Assembly (NCBI GenBank): GCA_965227035.1
Contig: OZ245724.1
Coordinates: forward strand, 248,001 to 312,000
DNA from: CBDDFQ01 sp965227035
GTDB lineage: Bacteria; Pseudomonadota; Gammaproteobacteria; Burkholderiales; Burkholderiaceae_C
DNA length: 64,000 bases
Direction: 5' to 3'
In this document: piece by piece, positions 16,582 to 24,635 of the stretch
Layout: every line of letters begins with the position of its first letter
How positions within the stretch are numbered: the first letter of the stretch is position 1
Program-made: the position numbers and the translations under genes
Notes under the pieces: model-generated
Seen by the model: only the letters and a program-made list of their open reading frames with translations
What the model was told of the DNA's origin: nothing
Databases searched by the model: none

Positions 16582-17850
16582 CTATTGTTTCCAGCAGTCC
16601 ACGATCGATTGCGAGGGCTCGACAAGGCCAAAGTACGCGCGCATCACGGCAAGCGATGTGTCGTGCAGTTCTCGAACAGCATCTTTCGATCCGACGCAGT
16701 CTTCTGCAATGACGACGTAGTAGTCCAGCATGGCCGCATCGCGCGCAGTCGACTCGATGCAGCAGTGGGTCGTGACCCCCGCGAACACGATTGTGCGAAT
16801 GCCGTTGCGTTTCAGGATCGCGTCTAGCGGTGTATCGACGAACGCGCTGAAGCGATGCTTCCGAATATCGATTTCGCCGTCGATGGGCGTGAGCGAATCG
16901 ATGATCTGCGCGCCTCGGCTTCCTGGTTTGCAGAGTTCGAGTTCATCGATCGGAATGGCTTGGTCGGTCGTGATCTCGGCAGCCGATGCGCTGAAGGCAG
17001 CGCTCTCGAATGTCTTCGTACTCGGGTAGCGCCACGGCGATCCCGGCGCGCGTACTCGCAGTCCGTATTCCGCATGCACATGTGCCACGGTAACGCCGGC
17101 CTCGCGCGCGGCTTCGAGGAGAGCAGGTGTGCGTTCCGCTGCCTGGGTGACCAGCGGCATCGAGTCGGGATCGCCTTCCTTTCGGCGCGGGTCGAAGCAG
17201 AAATCGTTCTGCATGTCGACGATGACCAAAGCGGTGTGCGAGGGCACGATACGATCGGCCAGTGTGCGGAGGAGCTGGTCTTTTTTGGCTTGCGGTTTCC
17301 ACGATCTGTCGGTGGCAGATTCTTCTGCGGCTGGCCATTGCTCTGCTATGAATGCGGTCGTCACGATGCTCGCGCCGTTGAGTCTCGCATTGGATGAAAG
17401 CAGCGCGTCTTCGACTATGTGCACTTGCAACCCGCGAGCTATCGCATCGCGTGCGGTACAGGTCGCATCGAGCGATTTGTCGTTGCCTGCGATCACCAGT
17501 GTCTGGATGCCGTTGGCGCGCAGCATGAGCGGCAATGCCGATGCGCCGAACGCGCTGCCCCCCGCGTAATCGACGATGACCTCGCTGTAGGTGTCTTGCG
17601 GTATGAGGCTCGACGCGACTTTGGTTGCGAAGGATCCGGAATCGACCAAGCCTTTTGCCGAGACCGGCCGCAAGAACACTGTGAACACGCCTGCCAGACG
17701 CGCCTGCGCAAGCAGTTTTTCAAGCGCTTTATTCGTTGCGCTCGCTTCGCGCGCGTTCGCGTCGAAGACATCGATCAGGACTAGCGCGGTGGTCGATACG
17801 GATGCGTTCGATGAAGTTGAGGAAAAGGAGAGAGAAGGGGAAGAAGGCAC
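16582..17850 (-). CDS. Tandem isochorismatase-type cysteine hydrolase (N-terminal domain lacks catalytic residues)
   Basis: Two isochorismatase-like domains in one 422-residue chain. The C-terminal domain (about 195-415) has the complete triad: Asp212 in IVDMQNDF, Lys331 in IRKHRFSAF and Cys364 in GVTTHCCIESTARDA. The N-terminal domain (about 20-180) keeps the fold and Asp27, but Tyr95 stands where Lys is expected and Asp128 replaces the nucleophilic Cys (GNDKSLDATCTARDA), so it should be inactive. The start is a GTG at 17850 with AAGGA five bases upstream; the open frame continues upstream but overlaps the divergent Bug gene region. The family includes nicotinamidase, maleamate amidohydrolase and RutB; an amide or carbamate substrate is likely. 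Confidence 0.86.
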   Translation of the reverse strand: MPSSPSLSFSSTSSNASVSTTALVLIDVFDANAREASATNKALEKLLAQARLAGVFTVFLRPVSAKGLVDSGSFATKVASSLIPQDTYSEVIVDYAGGSAFGASALPLMLRANGIQTLVIAGNDKSLDATCTARDAIARGLQVHIVEDALLSSNARLNGASIVTTAFIAEQWPAAEESATDRSWKPQAKKDQLLRTLADRIVPSHTALVIVDMQNDFCFDPRRKEGDPDSMPLVTQAAERTPALLEAAREAGVTVAHVHAEYGLRVRAPGSPWRYPSTKTFESAAFSASAAEITTDQAIPIDELELCKPGSRGAQIIDSLTPIDGEIDIRKHRFSAFVDTPLDAILKRNGIRTIVFAGVTTHCCIESTARDAAMLDYYVVIAEDCVGSKDAVRELHDTSLAVMRAYFGLVEPSQSIVDCWKQ

Positions 17851-18030
17851 ATCGATCCTTGGACTCGGGATTGGAATTCTGGTTAGACGGTACACGAAAT
17901 CAGCACGCAATCGAGGGGCAACCCTTATAGAAAAAACGCATGGCCATGGCGAGAAGTCGCATCGCGGCCGCCGTCCGTTGCGGCGCGTATCGCCGCATAC
18001 TCCGACGAGAGTCCCCGCAAGGACCGGAAC

Positions 18031-18050
18031 AACAGAAAACAACAGAAAAC
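18031..18050. repeat. Two tandem copies of a 10-bp unit upstream of the Bug gene
   Basis: AACAGAAAAC occurs twice head to tail, followed by the related GACAGGAGAC that contains the ribosome site of the Bug gene starting at 18066. Confidence 0.7.
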
Positions 18051-18065
18051 GACAGGAGACGAGGC

Positions 18066-19082
18066 ATGAATAAGGCACAGCGACAGTCAGACACCAACCG
18101 CCGTAACTTCAACAGAAATTTGCTAGCGGCATGCGCATCGAGTCTGGTGTCCGCATGGGCCATGGCCCAAGACGCTGCGCAGACGTACCCCAGCAAATTG
18201 ATTCGCCTCGTGGTGCCGTTCACGCCGGGCGGATCGACCGACATCCTCGGTCGCACCATCGGCCAGCAACTCACGCAGGCATGGGGGCAGTCGGTGTTGA
18301 TCGACAACGTACCCGGGGCAGGCGGAAGCATAGGTGCAGACAAGGTCGCTAAAGCGCCTGCCGACGGCTACACGCTGTTGATGGGGCATATCGGTACGCT
18401 GGCGGTCACGCCATCGCTGTATCCCAAGCTACCCTACGATCCCTTCAAGAGCTTCGCGGCGGTGGCCTGGGTAGCGCGGGTGCCGAACATGCTGGTCGTA
18501 CATCCATCGGTGCCCGCGAAAACGGTGAAAGAACTGGTCGCTTATGCCAAAGCCAATCCGAACAAGATCAACTTCGGCTCAGGCGGAAACGGAAGCGCGG
18601 CGCATATCGCGACCGAATACTTCAAGCTCCAAACAGGCACACAGATGCAACATGTGCCCTACAAAGGCACAGCGCCTGCGGTGACCGATCTGGTCGCGGG
18701 ACAGATCCAACTCATGTTCACCGGAGTGCCGGCAGTCATCGAGCAGGTGAAGGCCGGCAAGCTTCGTGCGATTGCGGTGTCGTCGCCGAATCGGGTCAAG
18801 GCAGTGCCGGATTTGCCCACTGTCGCCGAGACCGGTTATCCCGGCTTCGAAGCTGATCAGTGGTACGGCGTCGTCGCGCCTGCGGGAACGCCGCAAGCCA
18901 TCATCACCAAGCTGAACAAGCAGATCAACGACATGCTCGGATCGCCGGAAATTGCGACTCGACTCGCAAGCGAAGGCGCCGAGGCGACACCGAATTCGCC
19001 TGCTGTTTTTGCAAAATTGATCGAGACCGAAATCGTTCGCTGGCGCGATGTGATTCAGGCTGGGGGTGTGAAGGCCGAATAA
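18066..19082 (+). CDS. Bug-family tripartite tricarboxylate transporter substrate-binding protein
   Basis: Periplasmic solute-binding protein of the Bug/TctC family, greatly expanded in Burkholderiales. The ATG at 18066, with AGGAG upstream, gives 338 residues; an ATG at 17940 would add a leader that does not resemble a signal peptide. The N-terminus has an export signal ending AWAMAQDA. Family marks are PFTPGGSTDILGR, the NVPGAGGSIGADKVAKAPADGYTLL-type loop and NFGSGGNGSAAH. It is divergent from the isochorismatase-type gene, so it may capture the substrate of that cluster. Bug proteins often act without adjacent TctA/TctB membrane genes, as here. Confidence 0.92.
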   Translation: MNKAQRQSDTNRRNFNRNLLAACASSLVSAWAMAQDAAQTYPSKLIRLVVPFTPGGSTDILGRTIGQQLTQAWGQSVLIDNVPGAGGSIGADKVAKAPADGYTLLMGHIGTLAVTPSLYPKLPYDPFKSFAAVAWVARVPNMLVVHPSVPAKTVKELVAYAKANPNKINFGSGGNGSAAHIATEYFKLQTGTQMQHVPYKGTAPAVTDLVAGQIQLMFTGVPAVIEQVKAGKLRAIAVSSPNRVKAVPDLPTVAETGYPGFEADQWYGVVAPAGTPQAIITKLNKQINDMLGSPEIATRLASEGAEATPNSPAVFAKLIETEIVRWRDVIQAGGVKAE

Positions 19083-19100
19083 ACCTTCACACCGTCGATC

Positions 19101-21305
19101 TCAAGCGCTGGCAGGCAGGTGATCGATGAGCTTGTCGAGCGTGATCGGATAGTCGCGAACCCGCACCCCGGTCGCGTTGTAAATGGCATTCGCCACCGCC
19201 GCCGCTACACCGCAAATACCAAGCTCGCCCACGCCCTTCGCCTTCATCGGCGAAGACATCGGATCGGTCTCGTCGAGGAAAATCACTTCCTGATGCGGAA
19301 TGTCGGCGTGCACCGGCACTTCGTATCCCGCCAGATCGTGGTTCACGAAAAAGCCGTGACGCTTGTCTACCGCCAGCTCTTCCATCAACGCTGCGCCCAC
19401 ACCCATGGTCATTGCGCCGATCACCTGACTGCGCGCTGCCTTCGGGTTCAAGATCCGACCCGCCGCACATACCGCCAGCATGCGGCGAACGCGAATCTCG
19501 CCCGAGGACATGTCGACCCCGACTTCCACGAAGTGAGCACCGAATGTGGACTGCTGGAATTTCTTGTCCAGATCGCCGTATTCCATCTTGTCTTCTGCAA
19601 CCACGCCATCTGCGCCGGCTGCCTGAGCCAGGGTGATGCTGGTTCCGTTGGCCATGATCTTTCCATCTGCGAACAGCGCGCTGGTTGCTGGGATGTTGTT
19701 CTTCTGCAGGATGGCCTGGCGCAACTTCGCGCATGCCGCGTACACGCCAGCAGTCGAACTGTTCGCGCCCCACTGACCACCCGATCCGGCGGAGACAGGG
19801 AAAGATGAATCGCCCAGTTTCACATCGACCATGTTGAGGGGCACGCCCATCATTTCTGCAGCGGTCTGCGCAATGATCGTGTACGTGCCGGTCCCGATGT
19901 CGGTCATATCGGTTTCGATGGTGACCATGCCGCGGCTGTCGACTTTGGCACGAGCTCCCGATTTCATGACCATGTTGTTGCGAAACGCGGCGGCAACGCC
20001 GATGCCGACGAGCCAACGACCGTCACGCCGAGTTCCCGGCGTCATGTTGCGCTGAGCCCAGCCGAACTTTTCGGCGCCGATGTTCATGCACTCGATCAAC
20101 TGGCGTTGCGAGAACTTGCGCTCCGGCTTCTCGGGATCGACCTGCGTGTCGTTGATCGCGCGCAGCTTGATCGGATCCATCTTGAGACGCTCGGCCAGTT
20201 CATCCATCGCTATTTCGAGCGCCATCAAACCGGGTGCCTCGCCAGGTGCGCGCATCGCGTTTCCTTCCGGAAGATCGAGCACCGCGAGACGCATTTTGGT
20301 CATTCGATTCGCACCTGCATAAAGAAGCCGCGTCTGCATGACCGCCGTTTCGGGGCCGCCGCCAGGCAGGTCGCCCGACCACGATTCGTGACCAATGGCG
20401 GTGATTTTTCCGTCGTTGCCCGCGCCGATTCGAATACGCTGAATGGTGGCCGGACGGTGCGTCGTGTTGTTCATGATGAACGGACGTGCAAGTGCCACTT
20501 TCACGGGGCGCTTCACCGCGCGCGCGGCCACTGCAGCCATCAAGGTGTCCGAGCGCAGAAACAGCTTGCCGCCGAAACCGCCGCCGATAAAGGGAGAGAT
20601 CAATCGCACGTTGCCCGCAGGAATGCCGAGAGTCCTCGCCAGGTCGCCCTTTGTCCAGGCAATCATCTGATTGGACAACCAGACGGTGAGCTGATCGCCT
20701 TTCCATTCCGCAATCGAAGCCTGTGGCTCCATCATCGCGTGCGAATGATCCGGGGTGGTGTAGGTGGTGTCGAGCTTGACCGCTGCGCTATCGAACGCAC
20801 CGTCGAAGTCGCCAACATTCGTTTCCGAAGGGCTGTCTCCCTCCTTCGGTTTTTTGGCGGAGTCGCGTTCTTCGGCCAGATCGAATGCACCCTCGCGCTT
20901 CTCGTACTTCACATCTATCAACGACGCTGCTGAGCGAGCCTGCTCGAAGGTTTCCGCTACGACGATCGCAATAGCTTGATGGTAGTGGTCGATGACAGGG
21001 CCGCCCAGCAGCTTCGCGGTGTTCATCTTTCCCTTGCCGAGCTTGCCGGCGTTTCGCGAGGTGATCACGCCGATAACGCCGGGGGCGGAACGAGCCGCTC
21101 TCGTGTTCATCGAAGCGATGCGTCCTTTGGCAATTCCTGCGCCAACGATGTATCCGTATGCCTGATTCTGCGCGACGTCATGACGCTCGTAGGCGTACGG
21201 TGCCTGCCCGGTGGTCTTCAGCGGCCCATCGATACGGTCGGTAGGTTTTCCGATGACCTTCAACTGGTCGATCGGGTTGGTGGTTGCGGGTGTATCGAAT
21301 TTCAT
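19101..21305 (-). CDS. paoC: Periplasmic aldehyde oxidoreductase, molybdenum-binding subunit PaoC
   Basis: Catalytic subunit of the xanthine-oxidase-family aldehyde oxidoreductase PaoABC, which oxidises aromatic and other aldehydes to acids in the periplasm. The 734-residue length matches E. coli PaoC. Visible features are the FIGGGFGGK molybdopterin loop, the MRAPGEAPG segment and the catalytic glutamate Glu694 in KGVGELGICG. It follows paoB by three bases. It has no signal of its own and would be exported as a folded complex with PaoA. Its stop lies 18 bases from the convergent Bug gene stop. The maturation factor gene paoD is not present nearby. Confidence 0.92.
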   Translation of the reverse strand: MKFDTPATTNPIDQLKVIGKPTDRIDGPLKTTGQAPYAYERHDVAQNQAYGYIVGAGIAKGRIASMNTRAARSAPGVIGVITSRNAGKLGKGKMNTAKLLGGPVIDHYHQAIAIVVAETFEQARSAASLIDVKYEKREGAFDLAEERDSAKKPKEGDSPSETNVGDFDGAFDSAAVKLDTTYTTPDHSHAMMEPQASIAEWKGDQLTVWLSNQMIAWTKGDLARTLGIPAGNVRLISPFIGGGFGGKLFLRSDTLMAAVAARAVKRPVKVALARPFIMNNTTHRPATIQRIRIGAGNDGKITAIGHESWSGDLPGGGPETAVMQTRLLYAGANRMTKMRLAVLDLPEGNAMRAPGEAPGLMALEIAMDELAERLKMDPIKLRAINDTQVDPEKPERKFSQRQLIECMNIGAEKFGWAQRNMTPGTRRDGRWLVGIGVAAAFRNNMVMKSGARAKVDSRGMVTIETDMTDIGTGTYTIIAQTAAEMMGVPLNMVDVKLGDSSFPVSAGSGGQWGANSSTAGVYAACAKLRQAILQKNNIPATSALFADGKIMANGTSITLAQAAGADGVVAEDKMEYGDLDKKFQQSTFGAHFVEVGVDMSSGEIRVRRMLAVCAAGRILNPKAARSQVIGAMTMGVGAALMEELAVDKRHGFFVNHDLAGYEVPVHADIPHQEVIFLDETDPMSSPMKAKGVGELGICGVAAAVANAIYNATGVRVRDYPITLDKLIDHLPASA

Positions 21306-21308
21306 GAC

Positions 21309-22259
21309 TTAAGTCCTCGCTTCCGCCAACACAGAAGCAATCGTGCGTTCGGTCAGGGTGATCTTGAATGCGTTTTCGTTCGAAGGTTTTGCGCCTTCGA
21401 ACAGCTTGCCGCTGATTGCTTTTGCGTTCGCTGGCCCTTGCGTTTCCGCAGCTTCGACACGCCAGGGCTTATGTGCAACGCCGCCCACTGCAATCTTTGC
21501 GGAACCGTTAGGCTGAACCACGCCTGCTACCGAAATAAGTGCGAATGCATAGGAAGACCTGTCGCGAACTTTGCGATAGATCTGCTTGCCGCCCACCGGT
21601 GCCGGCAAGGTGACCGAGGTGATCAATTCGCCTTTGGCGAGATCGGTTTCGATGTGCGGCGTGTTGCCCGGCAACTTGTGAAACGAAGCAATCGGAATGA
21701 CGCGCGTACTGCCGTCTGGCTTTACGGTTTCGACAGTTGCGTCGAGTACTCGCATGGCAACGGCCATATCGCTCGGATGCGTCGCGATGCAGGCTTCGCT
21801 GGTTCCGACCACTGCCAGCTGGCGGCTGTAGCCACCGATGGCAGAGCAGCCGCTTCCGGGCGTGCGTTTGTTGCACGGCATGTTGGTGTCGTAGAAGTAC
21901 GGGCAACGTGTGCGCTGGAGCAGATTGCCTGCAGTGGTCGCCTTGTTGCGCAATTGCCCGGACGCACCGGCCAGCAAAGCGCGAGACAGCACGCCGTAGT
22001 CGCGCCGCACTCGCGCATCTGCCGCCAGGTCGGTATTGCGAACCAGCGCGCCGATGCGAAGTCCGCCGTTGCTCGTCGGCTCGATCTTGTCTAGCGACAG
22101 ACCATTCACGTCGATCAAATGCGCAGGTGTTTCGATCTGCAGCTTCATCAGGTCGATCAGATTGGTGCCGCCTGCAATGAAGCGAGCGCCAGGAATAGTG
22201 GCCGCAGCCTTTGCCGCATCGGCAGGCGTGCGAGCTTTCTCGTAGGTGAACTCTTTCAT
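21309..22259 (-). CDS. paoB: Periplasmic aldehyde oxidoreductase, FAD/[4Fe-4S] subunit PaoB
   Basis: FAD-binding subunit passing electrons from the molybdenum centre and [2Fe-2S] clusters to an acceptor. The 316-residue product has the PCMH-type FAD motif RFIAGGTNLIDLMK and the TTAGNLLQRTRCPYFYD stretch. It carries the extra cysteines (Cys119, Cys129, Cys138, Cys157) that bind a [4Fe-4S] cluster in E. coli PaoB and distinguish it from ordinary xanthine dehydrogenase medium subunits. The start overlaps the paoA stop (ATGA). Confidence 0.92.
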   Translation of the reverse strand: MKEFTYEKARTPADAAKAAATIPGARFIAGGTNLIDLMKLQIETPAHLIDVNGLSLDKIEPTSNGGLRIGALVRNTDLAADARVRRDYGVLSRALLAGASGQLRNKATTAGNLLQRTRCPYFYDTNMPCNKRTPGSGCSAIGGYSRQLAVVGTSEACIATHPSDMAVAMRVLDATVETVKPDGSTRVIPIASFHKLPGNTPHIETDLAKGELITSVTLPAPVGGKQIYRKVRDRSSYAFALISVAGVVQPNGSAKIAVGGVAHKPWRVEAAETQGPANAKAISGKLFEGAKPSNENAFKITLTERTIASVLAEART

Positions 22260-22933
22260 GACTTCACCCCCGCCACTTCACTCATTGCATCGATGATGTT
22301 CGAGTACGCGCCGCAACGGCAGATGTTGCCGCTCATGCGCTCGCGCATTTCTGTGGGCGACAGCAATGGCTGCGCATTCAGATCGCCGCTTACATGGCTG
22401 GGAATACCGCGCTTGATTTCGTCGATCACTCCGACGGCAGAGCAGATCTGACCGGGTGTGCAGTAACCGCACTGGTAGCCGTCGTGCTTCACGAAAGCGG
22501 CCTGCATCGGATGCAGATTGCCCGGCGTGCCGAGACCTTCGATGGTGGTAATGGACGCGCCTTCGTGCATCACGGCCAGCGTCAGACACGAGTTGATTCT
22601 TCGGCCATCCAGAAGAATGGTGCAGGCCCCGCACTGTCCGTGATCGCAACCTTTCTTGGTGCCCGTGAGATGCAGGTTCTCGCGAAGCACATCGAGCAGC
22701 GTGGTGCGTGTGTCGACCTGAAGTGTTTGCGATTTGCCGTTCACGCTAAGCGTCAACGGAACCGCGTTCGGTATAGGAGCAGGCGTAGAACCTGATGCTG
22801 TAGTCATGGGCGTTTCAGCGGCAACTGCCTCGTTGGTGGCTATAGCAGTCGCCGCAACTGTAGCGGCGCTGGCGATCATCAGATCTCTCCTTGTGAGAGC
22901 GATATCGATTGATTCTTCCATTTTGTGTTCCAT
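22256..22933 (-). CDS. paoA: Periplasmic aldehyde oxidoreductase, [2Fe-2S] subunit PaoA with Tat signal
   Basis: Iron-sulfur subunit and export carrier of PaoABC. The ATG at 22933 gives 225 residues close to the E. coli length; an upstream TTG at 22972 is open but less likely, and ATG 22921 is a further possibility. The Tat signal TRRDLMIASAA lies at about 14-24 with processing near AVAAETP. The plant-type cluster uses Cys96, Cys101, Cys104 and Cys116, and the second cluster uses the CGYC and CRC pairs. A 14-bp motif at 22970-22983 upstream also occurs upstream of the cupin gene. Confidence 0.92.
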   Translation of the reverse strand: MEHKMEESIDIALTRRDLMIASAATVAATAIATNEAVAAETPMTTASGSTPAPIPNAVPLTLSVNGKSQTLQVDTRTTLLDVLRENLHLTGTKKGCDHGQCGACTILLDGRRINSCLTLAVMHEGASITTIEGLGTPGNLHPMQAAFVKHDGYQCGYCTPGQICSAVGVIDEIKRGIPSHVSGDLNAQPLLSPTEMRERMSGNICRCGAYSNIIDAMSEVAGVKS

Positions 22934-22969
22934 CGTGGTTTCGTTTTGTTCATTGCTCCTACAGTTTGG

Positions 22970-22983
22970 CAACTAGGAGGCAA
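22970..22983 (-). promoter_or_regulatory. Shared upstream motif, copy 1 (paoA)
   Basis: On the minus strand TTGCCTCCTAGTTG, 37 bases upstream of paoA. Thirteen of 14 bases match the copy at 24538-24551 upstream of the cupin gene. It could be a promoter element or an activator site common to both. Confidence 0.4.
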
Positions 22984-23112
22984 GGTTGCGCGTAGGAGAA
23001 GTGCCCGAAATGCATCGGTAATGCTTGCTAATGGAATTTTTCGCTTGTTAAACCCTTGCTTCTTAAACCCATGAAACCGCTCAAGTTTTTACATGGTCGA
23101 AGCGGCGACTTG

Positions 23113-23907
23113 CTACGAAGAACGCTTCGAAAAAACTTCTTTCACCACGGGCATCGCGGTGAATGCGCTGGGCCATCCCGAATAAAACGCGAGGTGCGCG
23201 ACGACTTCCTGCGCCTCCTCTTTTTTCAGGCCGCTATCCAGTGCGCGATTCAGGTGATACGGAATCTGCGCCACCTGTCCTGTCGCAATCAATGCGCTGT
23301 AGGTCACCAGGCTGCGATCGCGCGGCGCAAGATCGGGCCGCAACCAAAGATCGCGAAACAGAACGCCATTCGTAAACTGAACCAATCCTGGCGATGCAGA
23401 ACTGGCGTTGTCCGCGACGCCTTTGGCACGCACGGAATCGGCAGCCTCGTTCAGCGTCATCAGTTTGGGCGATGCAGACGGTATGGCGCTGGCGGGGATG
23501 TTTCGTTCCTTGAAAACCTGACTCGCAAAGCTCACTGCCGACATCGCGTTGGCCCAGCCGGAATAGAAAGCGAGGTGAGTGATCAATTCGGAAATTTCGG
23601 CAGGCTTCACCCCGTTGTCGAGTGCACGCTTGAAATGAAAATCCATTTCGCTGGTTTGATTGCGCGACACCAACGCAGCCAAAGTCACGATGCTTCGATC
23701 ACGAGGGCTCAATTCGGTGCGTTTCCACAGATCGCCGAGGACCGTAGTCTGCGTGTACTTTTCGAGCGCGGGCGACACGCTGCGAACTGTCTCGTACGTC
23801 ACCGCGCCTGATGGGGTGGCGGTGGAACCGGTCGCGCCGGTCTGCGCGTCTGCTGGAACCATAAAAGATGCAGAAAGAAAGGGTAGAAGCGAAAGGAGTT
23901 TTTTCAT
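23113..23907 (-). CDS. Secreted two-domain carboxymuconolactone decarboxylase (CMD)-like protein
   Basis: The ATG at 23907 gives 264 residues with a cleavable signal peptide (MKKLLSLLPFLSASFMVPADAQ). Two CMD repeats follow (about 60-140 and 170-255), each with the LSPRDRS or LAPRDRS start, an ALxxxxQ segment, a basic HFKRAL/HLNRAL helix and LAFYSGW. No CxxC pair is present, so it is not an AhpD-type peroxidase; in this it resembles PcaC, but the signal peptide and duplication argue against being PcaC. It is followed upstream by a secreted cupin gene, a pairing known in many proteobacteria with unsettled function, often linked to quinone or electrophile stress. Confidence 0.85.
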   Translation of the reverse strand: MKKLLSLLPFLSASFMVPADAQTGATGSTATPSGAVTYETVRSVSPALEKYTQTTVLGDLWKRTELSPRDRSIVTLAALVSRNQTSEMDFHFKRALDNGVKPAEISELITHLAFYSGWANAMSAVSFASQVFKERNIPASAIPSASPKLMTLNEAADSVRAKGVADNASSASPGLVQFTNGVLFRDLWLRPDLAPRDRSLVTYSALIATGQVAQIPYHLNRALDSGLKKEEAQEVVAHLAFYSGWPSAFTAMPVVKEVFSKRSS

Positions 23908-23983
23908 GGAATCCTCGTGAAGATGAAATCGTTCGGTGAACCTGGATCGGCGTGTCGGGTTCGGTTCTATATCCGGCCGCGAA

Positions 23984-24490
23984 TTAGCGGATATAGATCT
24001 CGTCGCTGACTTTCTCCATCCAGTCGACGTTCTTCCCATCGAGCGCCTCGGTGATCGCGTAGTGGGTCATTCCAGTGGTCGAGGTCGCGCCGTGCCAGTG
24101 CTTCACACCGGGCGGCGTCCAGATCACATCGCCTGGTTTGATGAGCTGCTTCGCCGCGCCCTCCTGCTGTACCCATCCGGTCCCGGTCATCACGATCAGG
24201 GTCTGGCCCAGCGGGTGCGTATGCCAGGCAGACCGCGAGCCCGGCTCGAAGGTGACCGCGCCGACCGATGTACGCGACGGAGCCGTAGTGGGTTGAAGCA
24301 TGTCGACCCGAACCGGGCCGGTGAAGAATTGCTCAGGCCCTTTCGCCGAAGCGGTGCTGCCGGCGGCGCGAATCACCATCTGCGCTGCGCTCGAAATAGT
24401 CGATTGCGACGCAGCAGATGGCGTGACTGCCTGAGCCGAAGGCTCCATCGCGAACAGGGTGGCAAAAAGTGTGCAGCAGAAGTTTTTCAT
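23984..24490 (-). CDS. Secreted cupin-domain protein
   Basis: A 168-residue single-domain cupin with an N-terminal export signal ending near PSAQA. The metal-binding motifs are complete: cupin box 1 around GSRSAWHTHPLGQTL with two histidines and the glycine-rich turn, and box 2 around PPGVKHWHGAT. It is 76 bases upstream of the CMD gene on the same strand, so the two are probably one transcript. The reaction is unknown; periplasmic location and partner suggest dioxygenase, isomerase or detoxification activity on a small cyclic compound. Confidence 0.85.
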   Translation of the reverse strand: MKNFCCTLFATLFAMEPSAQAVTPSAASQSTISSAAQMVIRAAGSTASAKGPEQFFTGPVRVDMLQPTTAPSRTSVGAVTFEPGSRSAWHTHPLGQTLIVMTGTGWVQQEGAAKQLIKPGDVIWTPPGVKHWHGATSTTGMTHYAITEALDGKNVDWMEKVSDEIYIR

Positions 24491-24537
24491 ATGAACCTTT
24501 CGAATGATCGGTTCAATTTATCCGTGCATCGCGCGTA

Positions 24538-24551
24538 CAACTAGGGGGCAA
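24538..24551 (-). promoter_or_regulatory. Shared upstream motif, copy 2 (cupin gene)
   Basis: On the minus strand TTGCCCCCTAGTTG, 48 bases upstream of the cupin start; 13 of 14 bases match the paoA copy. Confidence 0.4.
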
Positions 24552-24565
24552 AAGCCGCATTCGTA

Positions 24566-24582
24566 CATGAGCTGTGCTCATG
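24566..24582. promoter_or_regulatory. Perfect palindrome CATGAGC-N3-GCTCATG, probable operator
   Basis: Seven-base perfect arms separated by TGT, 76 bases upstream of the cupin start and 14 bases beyond the shared motif. No run of T follows on either strand, so it is more likely a regulator-binding site than a terminator. No regulator gene sits next to it. Confidence 0.5.
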
Positions 24583-24635
24583 AATCCAATTGAAACCGCG
24601 CGGTTTTGCGGCTAATTGGGCATCGATTCAACAGA

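Noticed and set aside
19101..22933. Cytoplasmic xanthine dehydrogenase or carbon monoxide dehydrogenase
   Set aside because: The Tat signal on the small subunit and the extra four cysteines of the FAD subunit fit PaoABC instead.
23113..23907. CMD protein as PcaC of the protocatechuate pathway
   Set aside because: It has a signal peptide and two repeats, whereas PcaC is cytoplasmic and single-domain.
24594..24605. Self-complementary AACCGCGCGGTT downstream of the esterase gene as a terminator
   Set aside because: The stem would be four base pairs with a GC loop and only a short T stretch; too weak to call.
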